NCBI GenBank assembly: GCA_019695295.1
Contig: JAIBAH010000020.1
Location: forward strand, 1-49,933
Source of the DNA: Bacteroidia bacterium
Lineage (GTDB): Bacteria; Bacteroidota; Bacteroidia; J057
Length of the DNA: 49,933 nt
Direction of reading: 5' to 3'
Part shown: piece by piece, positions 1 through 7,384 of the stretch
Numbering within the stretch: position 1 is the stretch's first letter
Layout of the letters: the number at the start of each line of letters is the position of its first letter
Position numbers and translations under genes: made by a program
Notes under the pieces: generated by a model
The model's input: only the letters and a program-made list of their open reading frames with translations
Told to the model about the DNA's origin: nothing
Databases searched by the model: none

Positions 1-1498
1 TAGTGAGGGCGGCAGAGGCCCCAAAACCTAAGGCAGCATTTCCATTACCCGAAGTAGTATTACTTCCAGAACCTCCACCCATATAAGTATTCGTTCCGGT
101 AAAAAATTGAAGGTTTTTACTGCTTAATCGCATTGCTTCAGCCCCATTAATATTAAAACGGATTAAGTCTTCATTGGGATTCAACTCTGTATCTACAAAG
201 GTATTGTTGTCTGAGTCGTTGATTCGGGATCCGACACTGCCTCCCGGACCATTGTTAATGATTGTCCATGTAGTATCTTTCACAAAAAGAAAGGAATTGA
301 TATCAGTATCATAGACAAGTAACCCATTGACAAGAGTGGGGATAGCTAAACGTTCCGCAGAGGTCATACGGGGAATCAGGATGCCTTTGGTATTAGATAC
401 CAGTTCCATAAGGGCGGAAGGGTGTGCAGCAGAAGCACCAACTGCAACGGAAACCGCATCGCTGCCCGTACCTCCCAATACCATCATATCGGAGGCTGAG
501 ACTTTTGCATTACTTCCAATAGCGGTTGCATTCGTGAGAATATCTGTGGTACCGTCAGCCCTTGAGCCAAGAAAAGTATTCCGGTTACCAGTAGTATTTA
601 CACTTCCGGCAGAATCACCAATCATGACATTTCTTCCGCCGGTAGTATTAGCCCGGCCACTTAAGCTTCCTACCATTACATTCAGAATAGCACTTGTGTT
701 TAAACGACCTGCCTGATACCCCATCAGTACATTCCCACTTCCTGTATTGGCAACTCCTGCCGAGTCTCCAATGATTGTATTATTATTCCCTAATGTATTG
801 GCTCTCCCTGTCATTTCTCCTATAAAAATATTTCCTCCTCCATTCGTATTACTGAATCCGGACTGAAAACCGAGAAAGATATTGCCGGAGGAAAGGTTAC
901 TAAATCCTGCTGAATCTCCTATAGCGAGATTTTTGTTTCCTGTAATGTTGTTTCTGAGCGCCCTTTGACCTATCGCAATATTGCCTGTACCGGTTGTATT
1001 GAATAATGCCACTGAACTACCCACAAAAACATTGTTTCTTCCGGTAGTGGTGGATTGCCCTGCCGCATACCCCAATAAGGTGTTGGCAGAACCTGTAGTG
1101 ACTCCAGACCCACTCAGGTCTCCATAGAATGAATTTCTGAATCCCGTAGTATTACTTTGTCCGCTTGCTTCGCCAAAAAAGGCATTCTCGCTCCCAGTCG
1201 TATTGGCAGAACCTGCACTTGCACCCACAAAAGTATTAAAACTTGCCGATGTATTGTTTTGTCCGGCATTGCGTCCGATAAAGGTATTGGATGCGCCATT
1301 TGTATTGGCAAAACCCGAACGGTGTCCGAAAAAACTGTTGTTACTGCCTGTAGCACCCGTACTTCCGGCATTACCTCCTACAGCAGTGTTATTGCTGCCG
1401 GTTCCTGAATTGGATCCCGTACCGGCATTGTAGTTCTGAGCATGCATACAAACATACCCAGTAAAAATAAGCGCAAATAAAATTAATCTGTTTTTCAT
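1..1498 (-). CDS. YadA-head-like repeat surface protein, C-terminus off the window
   Basis: The frame is open from an ATG at 1498 to the left edge (499 codons, no stop), so the C-terminus is missing. Residues 1-21 look like a signal peptide (MKNRLILFALIFTGY... ending CMHAQ). Residues about 37-325 are 17 tandem units of about 17 residues with the pattern N-T-x-x-G-x-x-A/S-G-x-x-N-T-x-G-x-x, the beta-roll type seen in YadA/Hia trimeric autotransporter heads. A segment reading about ALMELVSNTKGILIPRMTSAER follows, a motif common in Bacteroidota tail-fibre-like surface proteins that often end in a peptidase S74 chaperone. After it come further unique sequence and one more NTTSGNGNAALG-type unit at the edge. 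Family known, role inferred: a surface or fibre protein, perhaps adhesive. The promoter is at 1527-1558. I cannot see whether it has a T9SS or S74 C-terminus. Confidence 0.8.
   Translation of the reverse strand, partial: MKNRLILFALIFTGYVCMHAQNYNAGTGSNSGTGSNNTAVGGNAGSTGATGSNNSFFGHRSGFANTNGASNTFIGRNAGQNNTSASFNTFVGASAGSANTTGSENAFFGEASGQSNTTGFRNSFYGDLSGSGVTTGSANTLLGYAAGQSTTTGRNNVFVGSSVALFNTTGTGNIAIGQRALRNNITGNKNLAIGDSAGFSNLSSGNIFLGFQSGFSNTNGGGNIFIGEMTGRANTLGNNNTIIGDSAGVANTGSGNVLMGYQAGRLNTSAILNVMVGSLSGRANTTGGRNVMIGDSAGSVNTTGNRNTFLGSRADGTTDILTNATAIGSNAKVSASDMMVLGGTGSDAVSVAVGASAAHPSALMELVSNTKGILIPRMTSAERLAIPTLVNGLLVYDTDINSFLFVKDTTWTIINNGPGGSVGSRINDSDNNTFVDTELNPNEDLIRFNINGAEAMRLSSKNLQFFTGTNTYMGGGSGSNTTSGNGNAALGFGASAALT
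530..1390 (-). repeat. 51-bp degenerate coding repeat array (17 units)
   Basis: About 17 consecutive 51-bp units encode the 17-residue head repeat of the surrounding gene. They are conserved at protein level (N-T, G, A-G/S-G and N-T-x-G positions) but strongly diverged in DNA, so the array looks old rather than recently expanded. Some units are 16 residues long, and the consensus weakens in units 8 and 9, where A-L replaces A-G. Confidence 0.85.
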
Positions 1499-1526
1499 AT
1501 TATTCATTTAAATTAACGTATGGAAA

Positions 1527-1558
1527 CAAAAGTATATTTTTAGCGGTAAATTTACAAA
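1527..1558 (-). promoter_or_regulatory. Bacteroidota promoter of the head-repeat gene
   Basis: Read on the minus strand: TTTG at 1558-1555, a 20-bp spacer, then TACTTTTG at 1534-1527. This matches the primary sigma consensus of the phylum (TTTG / TAnnTTTG). The ATG is about 30 bp further on. Confidence 0.7.
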
Positions 1559-1577
1559 TTCCCCTGTAAAAAATCAC

Positions 1578-1726
1578 TATATTTGGGGGGGGAGGCTGCG
1601 TCTGGCTATTCCTCAGGACAGGAAAATCAGCGCCCGGAAGGCTGAACTTTGAGGAAAACCAGTGGTGTGACAAGACAGAACTGTCAATTGTAGAAAAATT
1701 TCCCAAAAAACGGGTTTACCAGTATA
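1578..1726 (+). other. Gene-poor stretch: promoter-like box, G8 run and candidate structured RNA
   Basis: A plus-strand TATATTTG at 1578-1585 runs directly into a run of eight G (1585-1592). Downstream is a long foldback: CTGG (1602-1605) with CCAG (1659-1662), TTCCTCA (1609-1615) with TGAGGAA (1650-1656), and TCAGC (1627-1631) with GCTGA (1641-1645). A second hairpin follows, GACA (1674-1677) with TGTC (1682-1685), flanked by ACAA/TTGT. No -33 element is evident. The same stretch is open in one frame (roughly CVWLFLRTGKSAPG...VYQYIP) but has no start codon, so it may instead be a decayed coding fragment. I do not recognise a named RNA family. Confidence 0.35.
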
Positions 1727-1733
1727 TACCTTT

Positions 1734-1859
1734 TAGGACTTACGCAATTTAGTGTTTCTGGGTAATTGAGCGGTGGTTAGTGAGCGTAAGCCGAACTAAG
1801 TCGAAATGCCCCCAAAACACTAAATTACCAATAAAAAAGTGTTTTTTGCGTAAGTCCTG
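1734..1859. mobile_element. MITE-like element with 13-bp terminal inverted repeats
   Basis: Perfect 13-bp inverted termini, AGGACTTACGCAA at 1735-1747 and TTGCGTAAGTCCT at 1846-1858, enclose about 100 bp without coding capacity. Inside, AATTTAGTGTTT and AAACACTAAATT form a second inverted pair. The element is flanked by CCTTT at 1729-1733 and 1860-1864, consistent with a 5-bp target-site duplication. Removing the element plus one CCTTT restores a TATATACCTTTAATGC sequence that aligns with the region upstream of the gdh promoter (TATAAACCTTACGGC, about 5206-5220). It lacks a transposase, so mobilisation would need an IS elsewhere in the genome. Confidence 0.75.
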
Positions 1860-1867
1860 CCTTTAAT

Positions 1868-1913
1868 GCTTTTCCCTATCTTTGTGGCAGTTTATATTTT
1901 CACCCAAAAAACG
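1868..1913 (+). promoter_or_regulatory. Second copy of the gdh promoter block
   Basis: This segment matches 5220-5264 (upstream of the dehydrogenase gene) at about 41 of 46 aligned positions, including TATCTTTG at 1877-1884 and the downstream GGCAGTTT...TTTTCACC...AAAAAACG. Here the MITE ends 8 bp upstream of the block, so anything that acted further upstream has been displaced by about 130 bp. Whether it still drives the cargo gene at 2115 is unknown. Confidence 0.6.
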
Positions 1914-2081
1914 TCAACTATCAGAAACCCCAACCAGCCCCCTCTCACAGCAATTGAAGGCGCGTCCGGTAATTGTATAGAAACGCTTCGTACCCTACTG
2001 AAAGCCCCTGCCCCTGAAGGGTTTTGGACGGCTCCGGCTTACTATAATCTCCCACTTTCTACTTTTATTTTTCAAAAATAA
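1914..2081 (+). pseudogene. Remnant of an M6-like protein C-terminus
   Basis: The frame ending at the 2079-2081 stop has no start codon downstream of the promoter copy. The upstream ATG at 1866 lies inside the promoter block, so translation from it is doubtful. Its last ~30 residues (ET.R..L..AP....FW.AP.YY.LP...F) share spacing and roughly half their residues with the end of the 3829-4863 protein. It is followed, as there, by a short gap and a gene starting ATGAAATCACT. I read it as the leftover 3' end of a tandem copy of the 3829-4863 gene. Confidence 0.45.
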
Positions 2082-2114
2082 ACCCTAACTTGCTGCATCA
2101 AATCTACACGTACC

Positions 2115-3827
2115 ATGAAATCACTTTTTCTCTTCGTCCTGACCTGCTTTATGGTCCCCCTCGCTTGGGGTCAGATACCTGCCCCTACCTTCCGCTGGGC
2201 AGTACCGATTTCGGGGGCTTTGCAACTCTATGACATGGAGGTTACCCCTGCCGGAGATGTCTATGTATTTGGGTATTTTAAGGATTATATCTGTTTTGAT
2301 ACGGACTGGGACCATTGCCAGTATAGTCATGGAAAGGAAGATTATTTCTTGGCGAAGTATAATCAGAAGGGGGAGTTGGTGTGGGGGAAATGTATTGGGG
2401 GGAGACAACTTGATGGCGTACAGGAAAGTCGAATGAGTATGGATGAAAAAGAAAATCTATATCTGACACTCAATATCCAAGATTCCATTTGGATAAATAA
2501 TGTTCCCATTTCTGCCCGAAATGGCTCAAATGCAGTATGTAAAATAGACAAAAACGGGGGGATTATTTGGTTTGAACGTTGGCGGTATAACGAAGGGAAT
2601 GTCCAATTTGCCGTTCCTTTTCAAAATAAATTATACCTCTTAGGAGAACAATTAACAGATATGCCCCTATTTAATACCCTTATTCCTTATCAAGGAAGTG
2701 GTAATTTTCAAGAATATCTTTGTGTTATAGACCCAAATAAAGGAATAATAGATTTTACCGCATTTCAGGAAGCAGGCGGCGGCTCGAATGTTTTTGAGAG
2801 TTTCACCCATTTCCTCCCTCTCTCCAATGGCAATCTGTTAGTAGCAGGCAGGTTTGAAACTTCCCTTTCTGTACCTCCCTTGCTCTTCGAGGAGAATAAT
2901 TTCCCGGGAGGGGCTTCGTATATGCTGCTTTTAGACCCCAATTTGCAGCCAATTTGGGGAGAGGTGTATAATAGTAATAAAGTTGCACAAATCAGAGTGG
3001 ATGAGAGCCAAATCTATAGCTATATCAATTTAGTGGGCAACGATACAATAAAGGTATTCAAGGACACTTTATTTACTTTGACAAATGTCAATGAAAATAT
3101 CATATACAAAACGGATAGTAAGTTAAAAAGGAAAATGGCTAAAAGAAACACGAAATCCAGTAATAGCAGTTTATTTTTGGGAAGGAGATATTTCTTTACG
3201 AACACAAGTAAAGGGGCAGGAGAGATAGGAGACACTTTATTGTTTTATGACAATCCGATTATTGCTCAGGATTCTTTGTACTCTTATTATATGGTAAAAG
3301 CGGATACGAATATTCGATTAGCTTGGGCAAAACACACTTTTTCATTTACACCCAATCAATTACTTGACCGAAGTGTCGGCATTTATGGAGTAGATAGTAG
3401 CGGATATTTGTATGGACAGGGTCGAATGAATCAGTTTAGCATTTATTTAGACTCAATATTGGTCAAACCCCTATTCGTAACGATGGGAACGTATGGCGAG
3501 CAGTTTATTTGCAGCACCACAAGGGATAGTTTCCCGCCTGCCCCTGAGCCACCTCCGCCGCCGGTAGATACCTTGCCACCTTCAGGTACGGTCTATCCTA
3601 ATCCGTTTAACAGTGTTGTGAACTTGGTGGGCGATTTTGAGACAGGGAACATCGCTTTTGAGGTGATTGACACCAAAGGCAGCCTGGTATGGAATCAGTC
3701 ATTAGAGATACCCCAAGGTAGGCAATTATTCACTTTTGATTTATCCCGTTTGGCAGGTGGGATTTATTTTCTAAGAGTAAAACAAAACAACAAACAATCT
3801 TTCTATAAACTCATTAAAACTTCATGA
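2115..3827 (+). CDS. Secreted T9SS cargo protein, type A sorting domain
   Basis: A 570-residue protein with a signal peptide (MKSLFLFVLTCFMVPLAWG) and a repetitive, beta-rich body (LYDMEVTPAGDVYVFGYF, LYLLGEQ, GNLLVAGRF). Such bodies resemble SBBP/propeller-like secreted proteins of Bacteroidota. A proline-rich linker lies at about 475-492. Residues about 496-570 are a clear type A sorting domain: VYPNPFNS, then VIDTKGSLVW, then LAGGIYFLRV, then a basic end. Such domains direct export through the type IX system and anchoring or release at the surface. No enzymatic motif is seen. The next gene starts 1 bp after its stop, so the two are co-transcribed. Confidence 0.8.
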   Translation: MKSLFLFVLTCFMVPLAWGQIPAPTFRWAVPISGALQLYDMEVTPAGDVYVFGYFKDYICFDTDWDHCQYSHGKEDYFLAKYNQKGELVWGKCIGGRQLDGVQESRMSMDEKENLYLTLNIQDSIWINNVPISARNGSNAVCKIDKNGGIIWFERWRYNEGNVQFAVPFQNKLYLLGEQLTDMPLFNTLIPYQGSGNFQEYLCVIDPNKGIIDFTAFQEAGGGSNVFESFTHFLPLSNGNLLVAGRFETSLSVPPLLFEENNFPGGASYMLLLDPNLQPIWGEVYNSNKVAQIRVDESQIYSYINLVGNDTIKVFKDTLFTLTNVNENIIYKTDSKLKRKMAKRNTKSSNSSLFLGRRYFFTNTSKGAGEIGDTLLFYDNPIIAQDSLYSYYMVKADTNIRLAWAKHTFSFTPNQLLDRSVGIYGVDSSGYLYGQGRMNQFSIYLDSILVKPLFVTMGTYGEQFICSTTRDSFPPAPEPPPPPVDTLPPSGTVYPNPFNSVVNLVGDFETGNIAFEVIDTKGSLVWNQSLEIPQGRQLFTFDLSRLAGGIYFLRVKQNNKQSFYKLIKTS

Positions 3828-3828
3828 G

Positions 3829-4863
3829 ATGAACCGTTTTTATTTATTTGGGGTTGTAGTCCTGCTACTGCTGGGATTCCCCCTTTATGCGCAAAGTACT
3901 TGGCGGTGCGGGAATGACGGAAACCCTTCCCCACTTACGCCTACCACCACCGCCCGTTCCTACTTTGGGAAAGAGCATACCCCCAAAGGACATTTGCACA
4001 TGTTGGTGGTATATGTCCAGTTCGATGAAAACAGTTATGGGCAATACGTAAATACTTATCTCCCACCTGCAAATTGGGGGTATGACGCACAACAAGATTC
4101 TGCACATAAGCAAGAAATGTGGCAGTACAACGACCTCCCCACCATCGCCCAGCACTTCCCGGGCTACCCTGCGGGTCAGAATCGGATGTTTAATGCAGAC
4201 TTACCCATCGGCGGTGCAGGTCAGGTGCATAACCTGAGTGAGTACTACTATCAGCAGTCCAATGGGCAGTTTCAGGTAACGGCGGATATATTTCCAGTGC
4301 CGGTAACGTTGTCGTTTTCGGATATGGTGGCGTTGGCGCAGACACAGCCTTTTGATACGGCATTTGCGCCGGATGCCTTTGATTTTTATCATCATGTAAA
4401 TATAGCAGCATTGAATTGGATTAATACCCACCAAAACCTAATGCAGGGATTTGATTGGGCAAATTACGATAACCGAACCAATCACCCCGATTTTGAATCA
4501 GACAACTCCAATACCCCACCGGATGGCATTTTGGACTATGTGGTGTTTATGCACAGAAGATCAGCCCCTTTAGATGGAACGATTTTTCCGGGAAATCCGG
4601 AATTTATGAATGGACGTGCAGGAGGATTGGAGTATCCGATAGACGGAACGAACTGTAAAGCCGGTTTTTACGGACATCATACCGGTTCGGCAGGAAATAT
4701 ACCGGGTTGGAAATTTACGATTGATTGCTTTGAGAAAGAGTTTTTTCAAAATATTGATACGGAAACCTGCCGGAATACCCTTCACAACGCTCCGGTTTCT
4801 CCCTTTTGGAAAGCCCCTCAGTATTATGGTTTGCCAATTTTTTCTTTTCTCTCCGAAGAATAA
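3829..4863 (+). CDS. M6-peptidase-like secreted protein, probably inactive or truncated
   Basis: A 344-residue protein with a signal peptide (residues 1-21). Features resembling M6 (immune inhibitor A-like) peptidases are HMLVVYVQFDEN near residue 56, LSEYYYQQSNGQFQV near 137, and a D-rich segment ending DGILDYVVFMHR near 235. The M6 zinc motif HExxH is absent. Where it would be expected, residues 311-315 read T-E-T-C-R, which could be a decayed H-E-x-x-H. The protein stops about 30 residues later with an FWxAPxYYxLP tail instead of the rest of the catalytic domain, the third zinc ligand and a sorting domain. M6 assignment is by motif memory and is moderate. Loss of activity is inferred. Confidence 0.55.
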   Translation: MNRFYLFGVVVLLLLGFPLYAQSTWRCGNDGNPSPLTPTTTARSYFGKEHTPKGHLHMLVVYVQFDENSYGQYVNTYLPPANWGYDAQQDSAHKQEMWQYNDLPTIAQHFPGYPAGQNRMFNADLPIGGAGQVHNLSEYYYQQSNGQFQVTADIFPVPVTLSFSDMVALAQTQPFDTAFAPDAFDFYHHVNIAALNWINTHQNLMQGFDWANYDNRTNHPDFESDNSNTPPDGILDYVVFMHRRSAPLDGTIFPGNPEFMNGRAGGLEYPIDGTNCKAGFYGHHTGSAGNIPGWKFTIDCFEKEFFQNIDTETCRNTLHNAPVSPFWKAPQYYGLPIFSFLSEE

Positions 4864-4893
4864 TTTCTGTTTTGCACATCAAACTACTTTTTT

Positions 4894-5074
4894 ATGAAAT
4901 CACTATTTCTTTGCTTAATCCCCTGTCCTGAGCGTTAACTTTCAAATTCCCTATATTCCTGAATAGCAGAAACCATTGTTTGTTGTACTTCCGCCTTTGC
5001 CTTCGGGACTTTACTTTGTGAGGTTGCAGTCGGGCGAAACGGTGTATAGTGCTAAATTGTGGATAACAGAATGA
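4894..5074 (+). pseudogene. Collapsed T9SS cargo gene (start and sorting-domain end only)
   Basis: An ATG at 4894 encodes MKSLFLCLIPCPER then a stop. Its first residues and DNA match the start of the 2115 cargo gene (both begin ATGAAATCACT). Only about 50 bp further, 4988-5074 reads LPSGLYFVRLQSGE... and ends KLWITE-stop, which is the last third of a type A sorting domain. The body of the gene has been deleted. The rest of the 4864-5271 interval holds only the gdh promoter. Confidence 0.7.
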
Positions 5075-5219
5075 GGAGGAGAAATTAATCTTTTTCCGCA
5101 AAAGTAAAAAGGTATAGTCCCGCTGAATTGTGGGTTTGGGTTATTTTATCTTTGGGCTTATATAGAGAAAATTTCAGAAAAAATTTTGAAAAAATAGATT
5201 ATCGGGTATAAACCTTACG

Positions 5220-5264
5220 GCTTTTCTCTATCTTTGCGGCAGTTTTCATTTTCACCAAAAAACG
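5220..5264 (+). promoter_or_regulatory. gdh promoter
   Basis: TATCTTTG at 5229-5236 fits the TAnnTTTG -7 consensus, with the ATG 36 bp beyond. No good -33 TTG is seen at the expected distance. The block is duplicated at 1868-1913. Confidence 0.55.
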
Positions 5265-5271
5265 CCATACA

Positions 5272-6501
5272 ATGATTAGTAAATTAAAAGAATTTGAATC
5301 CCGACAACCGGAAATAGTATTTCACTGGACAGACAGAGAAACCGAAGCAGAAGGATGGGTAGTAATCAATTCTCTCAAAAACGGAGCTGCCGGAGGCGGA
5401 ACCCGTATGCGTAAGGGATGTTCAATGCACGAAGTATTGTCCCTTGCCAAAACCATGGAAATAAAGTTTTGTGTAGCCGGCCCTTCTATCGGAGGAGCAA
5501 AGTCAGGAATAAATTTTGACCCGAATGACCCCCGCAAAGAGGGAGTCCTTCAGCGTTGGTACAAAGCCGTTTATCCTTTGCTGAAAAATTATTACGGAAC
5601 CGGAGGAGACCTTAATGTGGATGAAATCAAGGAAGTGATTCCGATTACCTCTGCATTGGGGATATTTCACCCTCAGGAAGGAGTGGTTAACGGTCATCTG
5701 AGGCCTACCGAAGAAGGCAGAAAACAAATCATCCGTCAGTTACAGGACGGGGTATCTCAAAGGGTGACCGATATCCGATATACCCCGGATGTGAATGAAC
5801 ATATTACGCTTGCGGATATGATTACCGGATACGGAGTAGCAGAAGCGGTAAGACATTATTACAATATCTGGGGAAAAGCCTATCAGGGTAAAAGAGCGAT
5901 TATCCAGGGTTTTGGAAACGTGGGAGGTGCTGCTGCGTGGGTACTTACCCAAATGGGAATCAAAGTAGTAGGAATTATTGACAGAAGCGGTGGATTATTT
6001 AATAAAGAGGGATTCTCACTGGAAGAAATCACGCATCTGTTTCTTACCAGAGACGGCAATAAACTCAGTTCCCCCAACCTGATTGCATACGATCAGGCGA
6101 ATCTGGATATTTGGGGAATGGGAGCAGAAGTGTTTATTCCGGCTGCGGGTTCAAGGATGGTTACTCAGTATCAGCTGGATCAAATGGTTGAAGGCGGACT
6201 CGAAGTGGTTTCCTGTGGTGCAAATGTGCCTTTTAATGACCCGGATATTTTCCTTGGAGAGACAGGAGTCGATGCCGATAACAGAGTAGCAGTAATTCCG
6301 GATTTTATCGCCAATTGTGGTATGGCAAGAGCATTCGCTTATTTTATGCAGCCGGATACTTCCATGAAGGATGAAGATATATTTACGGATACATCTGAAA
6401 CGATTCGCAAGGCACTTCAAAAGACGTATGATTTTGCACCGGACTCTTCCGTTCAGTTGTGCCAGAATTCTTTTGAGTGGGTACTGGATGCGATAAAGTA
6501 A
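5272..6501 (+). CDS. Glu/Leu/Phe/Val dehydrogenase family protein
   Basis: A 409-residue cytosolic enzyme of the amino-acid dehydrogenase superfamily, which interconverts an L-amino acid and its 2-oxo acid with NAD(P). The substrate-side domain has GGGTRMRKG (near residue 42), a candidate lysine in K-x-C..AGPSIGGAKSGI (around 60-80) and GTGGDLNVDE (near 107). The Rossmann domain carries GFGNVGG at about 206-212. The GGTRM and GGAKSG motifs resemble leucine/valine as much as glutamate dehydrogenases, so substrate cannot be fixed. Monocistronic, with its own promoter and a downstream hairpin. Confidence 0.85.
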   Translation: MISKLKEFESRQPEIVFHWTDRETEAEGWVVINSLKNGAAGGGTRMRKGCSMHEVLSLAKTMEIKFCVAGPSIGGAKSGINFDPNDPRKEGVLQRWYKAVYPLLKNYYGTGGDLNVDEIKEVIPITSALGIFHPQEGVVNGHLRPTEEGRKQIIRQLQDGVSQRVTDIRYTPDVNEHITLADMITGYGVAEAVRHYYNIWGKAYQGKRAIIQGFGNVGGAAAWVLTQMGIKVVGIIDRSGGLFNKEGFSLEEITHLFLTRDGNKLSSPNLIAYDQANLDIWGMGAEVFIPAAGSRMVTQYQLDQMVEGGLEVVSCGANVPFNDPDIFLGETGVDADNRVAVIPDFIANCGMARAFAYFMQPDTSMKDEDIFTDTSETIRKALQKTYDFAPDSSVQLCQNSFEWVLDAIK

Positions 6502-6519
6502 TGGTAGAGAAAAACAGAG

Positions 6520-6560
6520 GAACCGGTATTTGACAACAATTTTAGACTTGCCGGTTCTTC
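6520..6560 (+). terminator. Hairpin after the dehydrogenase gene
   Basis: GAACCGG at 6520-6526 pairs with CCGGTTC at 6551-6557 across a 24-nt loop and is followed by TTCTTTC. The loop is long and the T tract interrupted, so this is a moderate terminator candidate. Confidence 0.5.
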
Positions 6561-6615
6561 TTTCACATAGCCGGAAACAGCGATTTTGCAGTAAAAAACA
6601 ATAAATCTTTTTTCG

Positions 6616-7317
6616 ATGATTTCCATTCAATTTGTTGGTACAGGAGGAGCATTTGATGTAGCTCAGGGAAACTCTGCTGCATGGATTACCTTTAAGGGAA
6701 AAAATATTCTGCTCGATTGCGGACACAGTGTTTACCCTCGGCTGAGAGAAAAAGGCCTTGCCGATAAAATGGATTATATTTTACTGACACATTTGCACGA
6801 TGATCATGCGGGGAGCCTTTCAACCCTGATTTTTCATCAGACTCATGTGGCACAACGCCGTTCCTCTTTACTGTACCCCACTGCAGATTTTGGAGACCAC
6901 CTGTTTGCATATCTGGCATTTTCACAACAGCAACCCGACGCTCACAGTGATTTTATCCCCTTATGGCAATTTCCGGGAAGAGGGATTTCATATTTGGAAA
7001 CAACCGGAATGCATGTGCCGGGAATGATGACTTTTGCCTACATTTTTGAAGATGATGACGAAATCCTGATTTACTCAGGTGATATGGGAAATCCTGATTT
7101 GATCTTGAATTATCTTGACGCAAATCCCTCTCCCAAAAAAATACGGATTTTTCACGAACTGATTTTTTACCCCGGAATCCGCGCTCATTGCTATTACAGA
7201 GCACTTGAACCGCTTGCTGAGAAATATTCTGTATATGGTTATCATATCAATCCCGAAACGGAACCCAAAGACAATAAAATCCCCCTGGTAGCGAACTTTC
7301 CGGAACTTTTGCTCTAA
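6616..7317 (+). CDS. MBL-fold metallohydrolase
   Basis: A 233-residue metallo-beta-lactamase fold protein. The zinc motif T-H-L-H-D-D-H-A-G is at about residues 57-65, a bridging aspartate is in YSGDMGNPD near 157, and a late histidine is in YGYHINPETEP near 213. The N-terminal ISIQFVGTGGAFD resembles RNase Z and class II cyclic-nucleotide phosphodiesterase relatives. The closest activity cannot be told from motifs. No signal peptide, so cytosolic. It lies 114 bp after the dehydrogenase gene, beyond its hairpin. Confidence 0.8.
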   Translation: MISIQFVGTGGAFDVAQGNSAAWITFKGKNILLDCGHSVYPRLREKGLADKMDYILLTHLHDDHAGSLSTLIFHQTHVAQRRSSLLYPTADFGDHLFAYLAFSQQQPDAHSDFIPLWQFPGRGISYLETTGMHVPGMMTFAYIFEDDDEILIYSGDMGNPDLILNYLDANPSPKKIRIFHELIFYPGIRAHCYYRALEPLAEKYSVYGYHINPETEPKDNKIPLVANFPELLL

Positions 7318-7334
7318 AACAGGAAAAAAAATGA

Positions 7335-7374
7335 GGATGATATTGTGCAACATCATCCCCGGGATTCACTTTTT
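7335..7374. terminator. Terminator between convergent genes
   Basis: GGATGAT at 7335-7341 pairs with ATCATCC at 7352-7358. A T7 tract (7371-7377) lies shortly after on the plus strand and an A8 tract on the other side (7323-7330). It could serve both the MBL gene and the paa operon. Confidence 0.6.
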
Positions 7375-7384
7375 TTACGAGAAA

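Noticed and set aside
530-1390. Regular 51-bp periodicity as a possible CRISPR array
   Set aside because: The units are degenerate in DNA, conserved in protein, and lie in one long open frame. There is no repeat/spacer alternation and no cas gene.
1600-1665. Possible SRP (4.5S) RNA because of a CCGGAAGG loop
   Set aside because: The conserved AGCAGCC side of the SRP symmetric loop is missing and the stem register does not fit.
6151-6726. A 191-codon minus-strand frame across the end of the dehydrogenase gene
   Set aside because: It overlaps two well-supported plus-strand genes and has cysteine- and arginine-rich composition typical of shadows.
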